Positions 1 through 8,195 of a stretch of 64,000 nt of DNA are shown here, piece by piece. The notes below the pieces were generated by a model. That model did no database searches. It had not been told where the DNA came from and saw nothing but the letters and a program-made list of their open reading frames with translations. Every line of letters begins with the position of its first letter. Within the stretch, counting starts at the first letter, position 1. Source of the DNA: Methanoregulaceae archaeon (GTDB taxonomy: Archaea > Halobacteriota > Methanomicrobia > Methanomicrobiales > Methanospirillaceae); contig JAJFVA010000020.1 of the NCBI GenBank assembly GCA_021371995.1, positions 62,001 to 126,000 of the forward strand. Direction: 5' to 3'. The translations under genes and the position numbers were made by a program.

Positions 1-438
1 CAGGTCGGGACAAGTGACCTGAACAGGATGGGCGGTCTCGGGCACAAAATGAAATGGACGATGATCTTCTTTATTATCGGGGCCCTCGCCATTGCCGGGA
101 TCCCACCCTTTAATGGTTTTGCATCGAAATTCCTGATATACGAGTCTGTGTTCGCCTTCAGCCCCATCCTCTCGATCATTGCAATGGTGGTAAGTATCCT
201 TACTCTGGCCTCGTTTGTTAAGGTATTCCATTCAGTCTTCATGGGCCCACCACTTCCGGAACATGAAAACGTGAAGGAAGCGCCGCACACGATGCTGATC
301 GGGATGACAATCCTTGCTGCACTCGTGATAATATCCGGCATCTTTCCGGAGTTCTTTATACAGAACCTGATTGCCCCTGCCGCCAATGCACTCATTGACC
401 AGGCCGGCTATATCGCCACAGTGCTGGGAGGTGCATGA
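1..438 (+). CDS. mbhH: Mbh hydrogenase antiporter-like membrane subunit MbhH, C-terminal part
   Basis: The reading frame is open from the first base, so this is the 3' end of a longer gene cut by the window edge. An internal ATG at 28 is not the start, because the nine residues before it already read like the family (DLNRMGGLG). About 145 residues remain, with three or four hydrophobic helices. The sequence IPPFNGFASKFLI is typical of the NuoM/NuoN/MrpD family, the proton- or sodium-pumping subunits of complex I-like hydrogenases. It is assigned as MbhH because the six following genes match mbhI to mbhN of the Pyrococcus-type Mbh operon in order. It could equally be called an EchA/HyfB-like subunit. 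Confidence 0.85.
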   Translation, partial: QVGTSDLNRMGGLGHKMKWTMIFFIIGALAIAGIPPFNGFASKFLIYESVFAFSPILSIIAMVVSILTLASFVKVFHSVFMGPPLPEHENVKEAPHTMLIGMTILAALVIISGIFPEFFIQNLIAPAANALIDQAGYIATVLGGA

Positions 439-440
439 TC

Positions 441-785
441 ATGGCATTACCAACCGTCCTCTCCAGCGGATACGGATTATGGGACCCGATCCTGTGGGTA
501 ATCGCCTTTATCATCGGCATTGTCATCGCCTGGATGCTTTGGAAGTCCGGTGTCTCCTCATACAAGAAGGGATCCGAGCAGGGCCGGCCCTACCTTTCCG
601 GAAATGCCGAACCAGCCAAAGGGGAGGTTCATATCCGGGCAAGTAACCTCTACTGGGGCTTTACAGAGGGAATAAAAGGATACTACCAGCGGGTCGTTCC
701 GCTGCATACCGGGATTGCGACAGATTACCTTCTCTGGATATTCTGGGTCACAGGCATCCTCCTCATCATCGTGATGGTGGTCTGA
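441..785 (+). CDS. mbhI: Mbh hydrogenase small membrane subunit (MbhI-like)
   Basis: A protein of about 114 residues with a helix near residues 15-35 and another at the C-terminus, separated by a polar stretch of about 60 residues. Length and place match MbhI, the connecting membrane subunit of membrane-bound hydrogenases. Two in-frame ATGs exist. The one at 435 overlaps the upstream stop but sits only 2 nt from GGAGGTG (427-433), while 441 is spaced about 7 nt from it and was chosen. Family assignment rests mainly on position. The gene is the second of seven tightly packed hydrogenase genes. Confidence 0.75.
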   Translation: MALPTVLSSGYGLWDPILWVIAFIIGIVIAWMLWKSGVSSYKKGSEQGRPYLSGNAEPAKGEVHIRASNLYWGFTEGIKGYYQRVVPLHTGIATDYLLWIFWVTGILLIIVMVV

Positions 786-786
786 A

Positions 787-1218
787 ATGAAGATACCCCG
801 ATCATTCAACCGGTCACTCTGGGTCTTCCACCTGAATACAGGGTCCTGTAACGGGTGCGAGATCGAAATAGTAGCTACGATAACGCCACGTTATGATCCG
901 GAACGGTTCGGGATGCGTCTTGTCGGATCACCAAAGCATGCCGATGTGCTTCTTGTCACCGGTCCGGTCACAAAGAAGATGGCTCCGCGGGCACGAAGGG
1001 TGTACGAGCAGATGGCGAATCCGAAAGTGGTGATGTGCATCGGCACCTGCGGCCAGTCCGGCGGTGTCTTCTATGACTCTTACAACCTTGACGGACCGAT
1101 CGACCAGGTGCTTCCTGTCGATGTTTATGTACCGGGATGCCCGCCCCGCCCCGAGGCAATCATTTACGGGGTAGTAAAGGCGCTTGAAAAACTGGAACGC
1201 CTGGAGGCGGAACAATGA
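787..1218 (+). CDS. mbhJ: [NiFe] hydrogenase small subunit, NuoB-like (MbhJ)
   Basis: A 143-residue electron-transfer subunit of the group 4 hydrogenase, on the cytoplasmic side. It carries the NuoB/20 kDa pattern for the proximal [4Fe-4S] cluster: a CxxC pair at C21/C24 (SCNGCEIE), CIGTCG with C88, and PGCPPRPE with C118. It passes electrons between the NiFe centre in MbhL and the ferredoxin-like subunit MbhN. It starts 1 nt after the mbhI stop and overlaps mbhK by 4 nt, which indicates translational coupling. Confidence 0.92.
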   Translation: MKIPRSFNRSLWVFHLNTGSCNGCEIEIVATITPRYDPERFGMRLVGSPKHADVLLVTGPVTKKMAPRARRVYEQMANPKVVMCIGTCGQSGGVFYDSYNLDGPIDQVLPVDVYVPGCPPRPEAIIYGVVKALEKLERLEAEQ

Positions 1219-1832
1219 ACGCAACACCCCATCTCATCCCCCAGCAGGTCATCGATCGCTTCAAGGAAAAATTCGGCAACGGGATAAGGGACGCAAAAGT
1301 TACGGAACGGGGCGAAGGAACCAAAAAGGTAAAGGCATACAACATCTGGATCAGAGTCGACCGTGAACTGTTCAGGCCTGCAATACAGGAACTAATCGGG
1401 ATACGGTTCCCCCACCTTGCGGTTATCGCGGGCAATGACCTCGGGAGCGAGATCGAGCTTCTCTACATCTTCTCGGTCTTCTACGGACAGAAATTTGGTG
1501 AGTATATGGTTACTATAGGAGTCCGGCTGCCAAAGAGCGATCTCACAATCCCCACTATCACCGACCTGATTCCGGGAGCCCTCTTTTCAGAGCGGGAGAA
1601 ACAGGAATTCTTCGGAATCACCGTGATAGATATCCCTGACGGGAGGAGACTCTTCCTTCCCGAAGACTTCCCGCAGGGGGTCTACCCCTGGAGAAAAGAT
1701 GAGACAGGGGTCCCTCCGGAGATGATCAAGAATCTCTGGGAAGTGGATCGGCCATCAGATCGTCCGGCACCACCAGTCCCTGAAAAGACACCAGTTGCAG
1801 AAGAGAAGAAGGATGGTGGGGGATCCCAATGA
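1215..1832 (+). CDS. mbhK: Hydrogenase subunit, NuoC-like (MbhK)
   Basis: A 205-residue protein related to the 30 kDa (NuoC) subunit of complex I and to MbhK. The core includes DLGSEIELLYIFSVF and, near residues 110-150, the family-like stretch SEREKQEFFGI followed by a YPWRKD segment. The last 30 or so residues are proline- and lysine-rich and probably disordered. It has no cofactor and structurally links the small and large subunits. ATGA overlaps join it to mbhJ upstream and mbhL downstream. Confidence 0.88.
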   Translation: MNATPHLIPQQVIDRFKEKFGNGIRDAKVTERGEGTKKVKAYNIWIRVDRELFRPAIQELIGIRFPHLAVIAGNDLGSEIELLYIFSVFYGQKFGEYMVTIGVRLPKSDLTIPTITDLIPGALFSEREKQEFFGITVIDIPDGRRLFLPEDFPQGVYPWRKDETGVPPEMIKNLWEVDRPSDRPAPPVPEKTPVAEEKKDGGGSQ

Positions 1833-3064
1833 GTGCTGAAAAGACTAAAAAAACAGTCCCCTACACGGTCCCGATCGGACCGGTTCACCCGGCTCTTAAG
1901 GAACCGGTGATGTTCACTTTCGGGATGGAGGGCGAGATCGTCCGGACCGTGGACTTTGCCCCTGGCCAGACTCACCGGGGTATTGAGTGGATGGGGATGA
2001 GAAGAAACCCGGTCCAGATCGTGCATCTCACTGACCGTGTCTGCGGGATATGCGGGATTGTACATTCCATCTCGTTTGCCCGTGCGGTCGAGCAGATCGT
2101 AGGGATCGAGGTCCCCGAGCGGGCTGACTACATCAGGACGATCCTCCACGAACTCGAACGGATACAGTCCCATCTCCTCTGGGCGGGGGTCGCGGCCCAT
2201 GAGCTCGGTTTTGACTCCCTCTTCTACCTTGCCTGGCGCGTACGGGAGGAGTCAATGGACCTGATCGAGAACCTTACCGGCAACCGGGTGAATTACGGTA
2301 TCATCCAGGTAGGAGGTGTACGAAGGGACATCTCTGATGAACAGCGCCCGTTGATCGAGAAGGGACTCGCTTACTACGAGGGGCTCCTTGACCAGATGGC
2401 AACACTCTTCCTTGAGGACAGCACCATCCGGATGCGGTGCCGGGACCACGGGTTCCTTTCCGAAGATGACGCACGAAAGCTCTGCACAGTCGGACCTTCT
2501 GCACGTGCATCCGGCCTGAACATGGACGTCCGGCAGGACTACCCCTACTGCGCCTATGGGGACCTTGATGTGAAAGCAATACTGCCTCCGGCTGAAACCG
2601 GGGGTCCCCGCGGGGATGTCTATGACCGGATCATCGTGAGACTCCTTGAGATAGGCCAGTCGGTTGGTATCATCAGGCAATGCCTGGATGCAATGCCAGC
2701 CGGGGAGATCCTCTGGGAACCGAAGATGGCAAAACTCCTTGCAGCATGCAAGAAAGCCGATGGCGAGGCGATCGGAAGGGTGGAAGCCCCTCGGGGCGAG
2801 TGCATGCACTATGTCAGGATGGCTGGGAAAGAAGCCCCGGAAAGCTGGAAGATCAAGGCATCAACCTACAGTAACCTGATGTCGTGGATCCCGATGCTCC
2901 AGGGCGAGCAGCTTGCTGATATCCCCATCATCGTTGCCTCCATCGATCCCTGCCTCTCGTGCACCGACCGTGTCACTGTGGTGAGGGACGGAAAGCCTGA
3001 TATCCTCACAAAAGAGGATCTGACCCGGCTGTCAAGAGAGAAGACACGGAGGCTGATGCAATGA
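1829..3064 (+). CDS. mbhL: [NiFe] hydrogenase large catalytic subunit, NuoD-like (MbhL)
   Basis: A 411-residue catalytic subunit carrying the NiFe(CN)2CO centre for H2 oxidation or H+ reduction. Both metal-binding motifs are intact: VCGICG at C72/C75 and DPCLSC at C375/C378. This separates a true hydrogenase from NuoD. Thirty residues follow the TDR that trails the last motif. This looks like the C-terminal peptide that HycI-type proteases remove after nickel insertion, and such a protease is encoded at 4622-5083. The gene overlaps mbhK and mbhM by 4 nt each. Confidence 0.94.
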   Translation: MSAEKTKKTVPYTVPIGPVHPALKEPVMFTFGMEGEIVRTVDFAPGQTHRGIEWMGMRRNPVQIVHLTDRVCGICGIVHSISFARAVEQIVGIEVPERADYIRTILHELERIQSHLLWAGVAAHELGFDSLFYLAWRVREESMDLIENLTGNRVNYGIIQVGGVRRDISDEQRPLIEKGLAYYEGLLDQMATLFLEDSTIRMRCRDHGFLSEDDARKLCTVGPSARASGLNMDVRQDYPYCAYGDLDVKAILPPAETGGPRGDVYDRIIVRLLEIGQSVGIIRQCLDAMPAGEILWEPKMAKLLAACKKADGEAIGRVEAPRGECMHYVRMAGKEAPESWKIKASTYSNLMSWIPMLQGEQLADIPIIVASIDPCLSCTDRVTVVRDGKPDILTKEDLTRLSREKTRRLMQ

Positions 3065-4062
3065 CTCCCGACATTCCTTTCATCATCATCGGTGCTGTGC
3101 TTGTTGCCTTGTTTGGGATTGTCATCGGTCTCTTCCTGATGGGATTCGACAGGATTGTGGCGGCAAGGATGCAGGCAAGGATTGGACCCCCAATCACCCA
3201 GCCTTTCACCGATATCAGGAAACTCTTTGCAAAAGAGAATGTCGTGCCCGAGAACGCTATCCCCTGGATGTTCAATCTCGCACCTGTCCTTGCCCTTGCT
3301 TCAGCGATCGTTATCCTTCTTTATCTTCCAATCGGGGGCTTTACCCCTATCCTGTCCGAAGGAGGGGACCTCATTCTCGTGATGTACCTCCTTACGGTTC
3401 CTGCGCTTGCACTGGTTGCGGGGGGGTTTGCCTCCGGTTCACCTTATGCAACCGTGGGTGCCCAGCGTGAGATGGTGACTATGATTGCATACGAGTTTCC
3501 GCTTGCGATCGTGATCATTGCGATTGCGTGGAAACTTGCCGCTGCCGGCATTGCCCTTCCCTTTACGCTTGCAAGTATTCAGGCAAACCCAATATGGGGC
3601 CTTGTCGGGCCGCTCGGAACGATAGGGCTCCTGATCCTGCTCGTGGTGCTGCTCATTGTGACACCTGCCGAGCTCTCCCGAATCCCCTTTGACACACCGG
3701 AGGCAGAGACTGAACTTGCCGGTGGTATTCTTGTTGAATATTCAGGAAAAAACCTTGCCCTCTTCTCGCTGACTCAAGGGGTCAAGACTGTGGCGATGGC
3801 CTCTCTTGTTGTGGCCCTCTTCTTCCCGTACAGTCTCGCAGCATTCATCGGGCTCGCGGGAATCTCCGGTGCGGTGATCGATATCCTCTTTTTCATCGCT
3901 TTGATCACTCTTGTTGCCTTTGTATCGGTGAGTGTGGTCCGGGTGTCCATGGCACGGTTCCGGATCAACCAGGTGGTCTCGGTCTACTGGGTCTACCTTG
4001 CAATAGCAGGCCTTACAGGACTTCTCCTTGTCATGGCTGACCAGATCATAGGGGTGATCTGA
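3061..4062 (+). CDS. mbhM: Hydrogenase membrane anchor subunit, NuoH-like (MbhM)
   Basis: A 333-residue polytopic membrane protein with about eight hydrophobic helices, related to NuoH/HycD/EchB. Recognisable segments are MQARIGPPITQPFTDIRKLF near the N-terminus and the charged loop RIPFDTPEAETELAGG, the hallmark of the family and the proposed link between the peripheral arm and the ion channel. Start overlaps mbhL by 4 nt. The next gene begins 1 nt after the stop. Confidence 0.93.
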   Translation: MTPDIPFIIIGAVLVALFGIVIGLFLMGFDRIVAARMQARIGPPITQPFTDIRKLFAKENVVPENAIPWMFNLAPVLALASAIVILLYLPIGGFTPILSEGGDLILVMYLLTVPALALVAGGFASGSPYATVGAQREMVTMIAYEFPLAIVIIAIAWKLAAAGIALPFTLASIQANPIWGLVGPLGTIGLLILLVVLLIVTPAELSRIPFDTPEAETELAGGILVEYSGKNLALFSLTQGVKTVAMASLVVALFFPYSLAAFIGLAGISGAVIDILFFIALITLVAFVSVSVVRVSMARFRINQVVSVYWVYLAIAGLTGLLLVMADQIIGVI

Positions 4063-4063
4063 A

Positions 4064-4468
4064 ATGGCCCGGCTCCCCATGGTCCCGGAGCTATTAAAGC
4101 AGCTCTTCAGCCGGCCGGCCACTAACGCCTTCCCGTCACGACACCTGCCTCCTTCAGTGACGGGATTTCTCGCCAAGGTCGCGAGCGGAGAGGCCACAAT
4201 CCATCCTCCTGTTCCAACCCCCCCAAAATTCCGTGGAAAAATTGTCTATGACCGGGAAGCATGCATCGGCTGCACCCTCTGCCTGAAGGTCTGCCCCGCC
4301 CATGCCATCGAGTTCATACCAGAGACAAAACGAATCAGGATCTACATCACGCAATGCATCTTCTGCTCACAGTGCAATGATATCTGCCCGAAGGATGCCC
4401 TGCACATGAGTCCTGATTTCCTGCTTGCAACCGAGAATCGGTATGCAGAGAGCCAGATTGTCGAGTAG
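4064..4468 (+). CDS. mbhN: Hydrogenase ferredoxin-like subunit, NuoI-like (MbhN)
   Basis: A 134-residue subunit with two [4Fe-4S] motifs: C67-x2-C70-x2-C73-x3-C77 and C98-x2-C101-x2-C104-x3-C108. It is the expected entry or exit point for electrons from soluble ferredoxin. The N-terminal 55 residues are proline-rich and free of cysteine. It is the last gene of the operon, and the closest downstream same-strand T-run is at 4529-4535. The order H-I-J-K-L-M-N matches the Mbh operon rather than the shorter six-gene Ech operon. Confidence 0.9.
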   Translation: MARLPMVPELLKQLFSRPATNAFPSRHLPPSVTGFLAKVASGEATIHPPVPTPPKFRGKIVYDREACIGCTLCLKVCPAHAIEFIPETKRIRIYITQCIFCSQCNDICPKDALHMSPDFLLATENRYAESQIVE

Positions 4469-4528
4469 CGGGAAAATCAATAATTTTTCACTTGAAAAAC
4501 AGAACGATACAATATTCACGGATCGGTA

Positions 4529-4535
4529 TTTTTTT
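4529..4535 (+). terminator. T-run, possible terminator of the hydrogenase operon
   Basis: Seven consecutive T on the plus strand, 60 nt after the mbhN stop, in an AT-rich 150-bp gap before the convergent hycI gene. Archaeal RNA polymerase terminates at oligo-T on the non-template strand, so this is a plausible end point. No hairpin precedes it. Confidence 0.35.
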
Positions 4536-4621
4536 GAATAGATAGAACCGGCACTGTCACCCGGATACCAGCTCAACAGGTGACCCGTTGACTATTCAGC
4601 ATCGTAAAACCGCCGTCCGTC

Positions 4622-5083
4622 CTATTTCCCTTGACCTTCAAACGCTTGTATCTCTCCGATCCTGTTCTGCCGGAGCATCGTCATCAGCCTATCCGCTCCT
4701 TCCTTCACTGCCGGACTGAGTCCTTCGTCATCTCCCAGATGTTCAGGCTGAATCCCTATGAATAGAACCTGCCCTGCCGATTCTGAAAGATATTTCATCA
4801 GGAAAGAGAGGGGCATGTTGTGGGTGCCGGTACTGACATCCTCGATCTGATCTCCCCGGACAATCCTGAACTCCCCGGGAAAAAGACCGAGATCGGTTGC
4901 ATCGATCAGCAAGAGGATCTCGGGATGATGGTGGCGGACCACCGAAGTGAAGTTCTCGGGCATCGTACCGCAATCGATGGAATTCCATCCGCGGGCCCGG
5001 AACTGCGATGCTATATAATTGCCGACCCCGTCATCCCCATGCAGCGTGTTGCCGATCCCAAGAATCATTCGGACTATTTCCAT
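4622..5083 (-). CDS. hycI: Hydrogenase maturation protease, HycI/HyaD family
   Basis: About 153 residues of the peptidase M52 family, which cleaves the C-terminal peptide of the [NiFe] large subunit after metal insertion. Visible signatures are GIGNTLHGDDGVG at the N-terminus (the Asp is a nickel ligand in HybD/HycI), CGTMPEN, LIDATDLG, and THNMPLSFL carrying the conserved His. It points toward the hydrogenase operon from the other strand. MbhL has a matching 30-residue tail, so it is the likely substrate. The ATG at 5083 was chosen over an in-frame GTG at 5086; no clear ribosome-binding site decides it. Confidence 0.88.
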   Translation of the reverse strand: MEIVRMILGIGNTLHGDDGVGNYIASQFRARGWNSIDCGTMPENFTSVVRHHHPEILLLIDATDLGLFPGEFRIVRGDQIEDVSTGTHNMPLSFLMKYLSESAGQVLFIGIQPEHLGDDEGLSPAVKEGADRLMTMLRQNRIGEIQAFEGQGK

Positions 5084-5192
5084 CACCAGCGTTATGTCCC
5101 ATTCGTATCGTCACCTGGGGAGAAAAACCCGGCACATTCGATGAAACAATACCATTATAATCGACGATGCTGTTGAGTTATCTGGGAATCAC

Positions 5193-5621
5193 ATGCGGGG
5201 AATAACACTCTGCTTAATTCTTTGTTCGCTAATCCTAACCTGTACGACAGGGTGCATGGCCCCATCATCACCGCCGGAAGAACTTACCAGTCACTCTTGG
5301 AAGCTTGTCTCTTATAATGACGGTAATGAACTGGCCGATGCCGGACCACTCACCATATTAACCCTCAAATTCGGAGATGACGGGCGTATCAGCGGCAATG
5401 CAGGGTGTAATGATTATTTCGGGGATTACCGGCTGGAGGGCGGGCTCATCTCACTCAGGGCACTGGGAGCAACCGAGAAATACTGCCTTGCCCCTGAAGG
5501 GATAATGGATTTGGAGCAGATCTATTTCCTTCTCCTTAAAAACGCAACCCGTTATTCCATTGACCAGGACATACTGACTCTCTCTCACTATGATGAAGAG
5601 AAACTCCTGATCTTCAGGTAA
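5193..5621 (+). CDS. META-domain (HslJ-like) lipoprotein
   Basis: 142 residues. Residues 1-21 form a lipoprotein signal with a hydrophobic core and a TTGC lipobox (Cys21), so the mature protein should be lipid-anchored outside the membrane. The rest fits the META/HslJ domain: a SWKLVSY strand, FGDDGRISGNAGCNDYFGDY and ALGATEKYCL, with the paired cysteines common in the family. The family is linked to envelope stress and motility in bacteria; its role in archaea is unknown. Confidence 0.72.
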   Translation: MRGITLCLILCSLILTCTTGCMAPSSPPEELTSHSWKLVSYNDGNELADAGPLTILTLKFGDDGRISGNAGCNDYFGDYRLEGGLISLRALGATEKYCLAPEGIMDLEQIYFLLLKNATRYSIDQDILTLSHYDEEKLLIFR

Positions 5622-5723
5622 CAGTAATCCACGAAATACGAAAAAATCAATAAGAGCCCTGGAAAAGCAGTAGCATCGCTAGATTTTTTTAAACCTATCT
5701 CTTACCTCCTGAACTCCTCGAAA

Positions 5724-5732
5724 CATATATAC
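5724..5732 (+). promoter_or_regulatory. TATA box before the HdeD-like gene
   Basis: CATATATAC lies about 50 nt before the ATG at 5778, in AT-rich DNA. A transcript starting about 25 nt downstream would have a leader of roughly 25 nt carrying the weak purine-rich TTGGAG site. Confidence 0.4.
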
Positions 5733-5777
5733 CTCCCTGAATCCTTCAATCTCTTATCTTAGTATTGGAGTATTACC

Positions 5778-6344
5778 ATGACAGATGAAACAACCGGAAC
5801 CATGGGCATGTCAAACATGTTTGGCGGATTCTTCCCCTGGTGGGTCCTTCTCATCCAGGGCATCATCGCACTCATCCTCGGAATCTTCTTCCTTACCTCC
5901 CCGGGAATGACCCTGCTTGTCCTGATCACCTTCCTGGGTGCTTACTGGTTTGTGAGCGGAATCTTCACCCTCTTTAGTGCTGCGGGAGACGAAGCAAACA
6001 GGGGAATGAAAATCCTGCTTGGTATTCTTGGGATCATTCTCGGGCTTGCCATTCTTGCGTACCCATTCTATAGTGCATTTATCGTGCCTTTCATCTTCAT
6101 CATCATAGTGGGGGTATGGGCACTCGTACTAGGGGGGATCCATCTCTATCAGGGCCTGACTGGCGGTGGCTGGGGTGTTGGCCTTCTTGGGCTCCTCTCA
6201 GTGATAATCGGTCTTATCATCCTGATCAACCCGTATCTTGCCACCATCGCGCTCCCGTTCGTACTTGGTGTATTAGGCATTATCTTTGGCTTTGCAGCAA
6301 TCGTCGGCGCATTCATGGTGCGATCACAGCAGGCATCCACCTGA
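5778..6344 (+). CDS. HdeD family (DUF308) membrane protein
   Basis: 188 residues with six closely spaced hydrophobic helices and a short polar N-terminus. The repeated pattern of paired helices with GxxxGLxxL(I/L) and a GxYWxxxGIxxL stretch (FLGAYWFVSGIFTLF) is that of HdeD, a bacterial acid-resistance membrane protein. Such proteins are common in Methanomicrobiales, but their archaeal function is not known. It is transcribed alone: a TATA box precedes it and a T-run follows at 6364. Confidence 0.8.
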   Translation: MTDETTGTMGMSNMFGGFFPWWVLLIQGIIALILGIFFLTSPGMTLLVLITFLGAYWFVSGIFTLFSAAGDEANRGMKILLGILGIILGLAILAYPFYSAFIVPFIFIIIVGVWALVLGGIHLYQGLTGGGWGVGLLGLLSVIIGLIILINPYLATIALPFVLGVLGIIFGFAAIVGAFMVRSQQAST

Positions 6345-6363
6345 TTTATCATTAATTTCCTCA

Positions 6364-6370
6364 TTTTTTT
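6364..6370 (+). terminator. T-run after the HdeD-like gene
   Basis: Seven T, 20 nt after the stop codon, in AT-rich sequence. It fits an archaeal oligo-T terminator. Confidence 0.4.
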
Positions 6371-6471
6371 ATTATTCATGATACACGACAGTTCCCTGTT
6401 CGCCAGACTATTATGGAAGTTCCGTCATACCTACTATCCATTACCGGTAACGGTGAGAGGGCTCTATCCTT

Positions 6472-7359
6472 ATGCACGAGCTGTTTTTTGAGATTGGCAA
6501 CTATGCGATCTGGATATTTGTAGTCACCAGCATTGCTGCCATGGGCCTTAATCTCACCATTCCTGAAGTTCTTGCACCATGGAAAAAGAAGTGGCTCCTC
6601 TCGATCTCGCTTGTTGCCAACTTTGTTATTGTACCGCTCTTTGCCCTCTTCGTCCTCTATCTCTTCCCTCTGGATATTGATCTTGCCACCGGGCTCATCA
6701 TCGTTGCTGCAGCAGCAGGAGCCCCCTCTCTCCCCAAGGCCATGGATATAATCGGGGGAAATGTTGCGTACGCAGTGGGCCTCACGATGATTTTAATCCT
6801 CGTGACCATCTTCTACATGCCTTTCATGCTCCCATACCTGATCGAAGGAGTTCACGTAGACCAGAGCAGCACTGCCTTATACCTCGTTGTATTCATGCTC
6901 ATTCCGCTCATCGTCACTATGGCAATCCGGGCAAAAATCCCGTATGCAGCGCAGAAGCTGTATCCGGTTGTTGACCGGGTATCTGACCTCTCAATCATTG
7001 CTGTGCTCCTTATCTACACCGTTGCCCTCTTTACCAGCGATTTTTCCGTCAAAGCCGGAACCCTTCTCGGCCTTAAAGGCGCAGCGGTTGCGATTCTTTT
7101 TATTCTCGGTTCATTTGCCATTGGCTACGTGATGGGGGGCCCGGATCCTCGGAACCGCCAGGTCCTTGCCTTCGGAACAGGCTTTCGCAATGTCTCGGCA
7201 GCACTCGTGGTGGTCTCGGCTAACTTTACCGATCCTCAGATCCTTTTCATGGTCCTCGTGATTGCGGTATTCGGGATCATCTTCATGATGATCACAGGAG
7301 GCTGGCTTTACCGGATGAACAAAAAGGAGGGGAGACGCAGCGCTGGTGGCGACCTCTAG
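6472..7359 (+). CDS. Bile acid:sodium symporter (BASS) family transporter
   Basis: 295 residues with nine or ten hydrophobic helices and a short basic C-terminal tail. GLNLTIPEVL in the second helix region, AAAAGAPSLPKAMDIIGG and the late helix segment FGTGFRNVSAALVVVSANF are typical of the BASS/ASBT fold, where the paired broken helices bind sodium and substrate. The substrate cannot be read from sequence; small organic anions are usual. The gene has no same-strand partner close enough for an operon. Confidence 0.78.
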   Translation: MHELFFEIGNYAIWIFVVTSIAAMGLNLTIPEVLAPWKKKWLLSISLVANFVIVPLFALFVLYLFPLDIDLATGLIIVAAAAGAPSLPKAMDIIGGNVAYAVGLTMILILVTIFYMPFMLPYLIEGVHVDQSSTALYLVVFMLIPLIVTMAIRAKIPYAAQKLYPVVDRVSDLSIIAVLLIYTVALFTSDFSVKAGTLLGLKGAAVAILFILGSFAIGYVMGGPDPRNRQVLAFGTGFRNVSAALVVVSANFTDPQILFMVLVIAVFGIIFMMITGGWLYRMNKKEGRRSAGGDL

Positions 7360-7427
7360 TGCACCTCTTTCTCTCTTGGATATCCCGGGGACAATGATTC
7401 TAAATAGCATAATATCGAGTATTCCAC

Positions 7428-7889
7428 ATGCATGGAACTTTCAGGGTTTTTCTTCTCCTCGTGGTCGTTTTCGGAATGCTTGTTTCCGGATGCAGTTCCT
7501 CTGCCAGGATGCCGGAGGTGAAGGTGGAAGGGGCTACCATCACGTCATATTCCCTGACCGACCTGACGCTTGATATTATCCTCTCAGTTGATAATCCGTA
7601 CCCGGTCGGCATCACCCTGCAGTCCCTCTCCTTTGATATCTATTACAGGGATGGCGATGAGTGGAAGTACCTGTCCCATGGCGAACAGACAGGGATCACG
7701 ATTAATCCGGGTAAAAATATTGTCAGGGTCCCTGCTACAATAAAAAATACCGATTTACTCCAATCGATTCTCTCGTTCGCGAATAGCCGTGAGATTCCCC
7801 TGCAGATCAGGGGTGTGATCGTTCCCGAACTACCTGGAGGCCTCTCTCCTGATATCCCGTTTACGAGAACGATTTCCCTCACTCGCTGA
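7428..7889 (+). CDS. LEA14-like (WHy domain) lipoprotein
   Basis: 153 residues. A lipoprotein signal ends in VSGCSSS (Cys22). The mature part looks like the LEA14/WHy beta-sandwich, with a domain-typical SYSLTDLTLDIILSVDNPYPVGI stretch (here split between residues 40 and 62) in which the NPYPVGI turn is diagnostic. Such proteins are associated with desiccation or stress protection, but their molecular activity is unknown. Transcribed alone. Confidence 0.7.
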   Translation: MHGTFRVFLLLVVVFGMLVSGCSSSARMPEVKVEGATITSYSLTDLTLDIILSVDNPYPVGITLQSLSFDIYYRDGDEWKYLSHGEQTGITINPGKNIVRVPATIKNTDLLQSILSFANSREIPLQIRGVIVPELPGGLSPDIPFTRTISLTR

Positions 7890-8195
7890 CAAGATAACGC
7901 CCACAAATTCTCTTTTATCAGAACAATCTGGTTCATCGAGGGGAGCGGGAACATTGCACCGTTACCAGCGATCAATCATGATTCGTTGACATTTCCGGAG
8001 AGGAAGATCCCGAAGGGTTTCCTGGATTCCCATGCACCTTGTGACGGATTATCATTCTTTGAAAATTCTCCCATTTTTCCTATAACCCTGGAAACTCTCG
8101 TAGAGCACCCTTCCCCGAAAAAGAAATGAATAATATTAATATGACTTCCTGTGTAAGACTAAAAACCAGACATAATCCACGGGAACCAGCTTTCC
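7890..8195. other. 306-bp gene-free stretch
   Basis: No convincing reading frame is visible. The only recognisable element is a TATA-like sequence near its right end (8130-8142). The rest is featureless to the eye. Confidence 0.5.
8130..8142 (+). promoter_or_regulatory. TATA-like box before the AI-2E family gene
   Basis: ATAATATTAATAT lies about 60 nt before the ATG at 8196 and is the most AT-rich element of the intergenic region. It would give a leader of about 35 nt. Confidence 0.3.
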
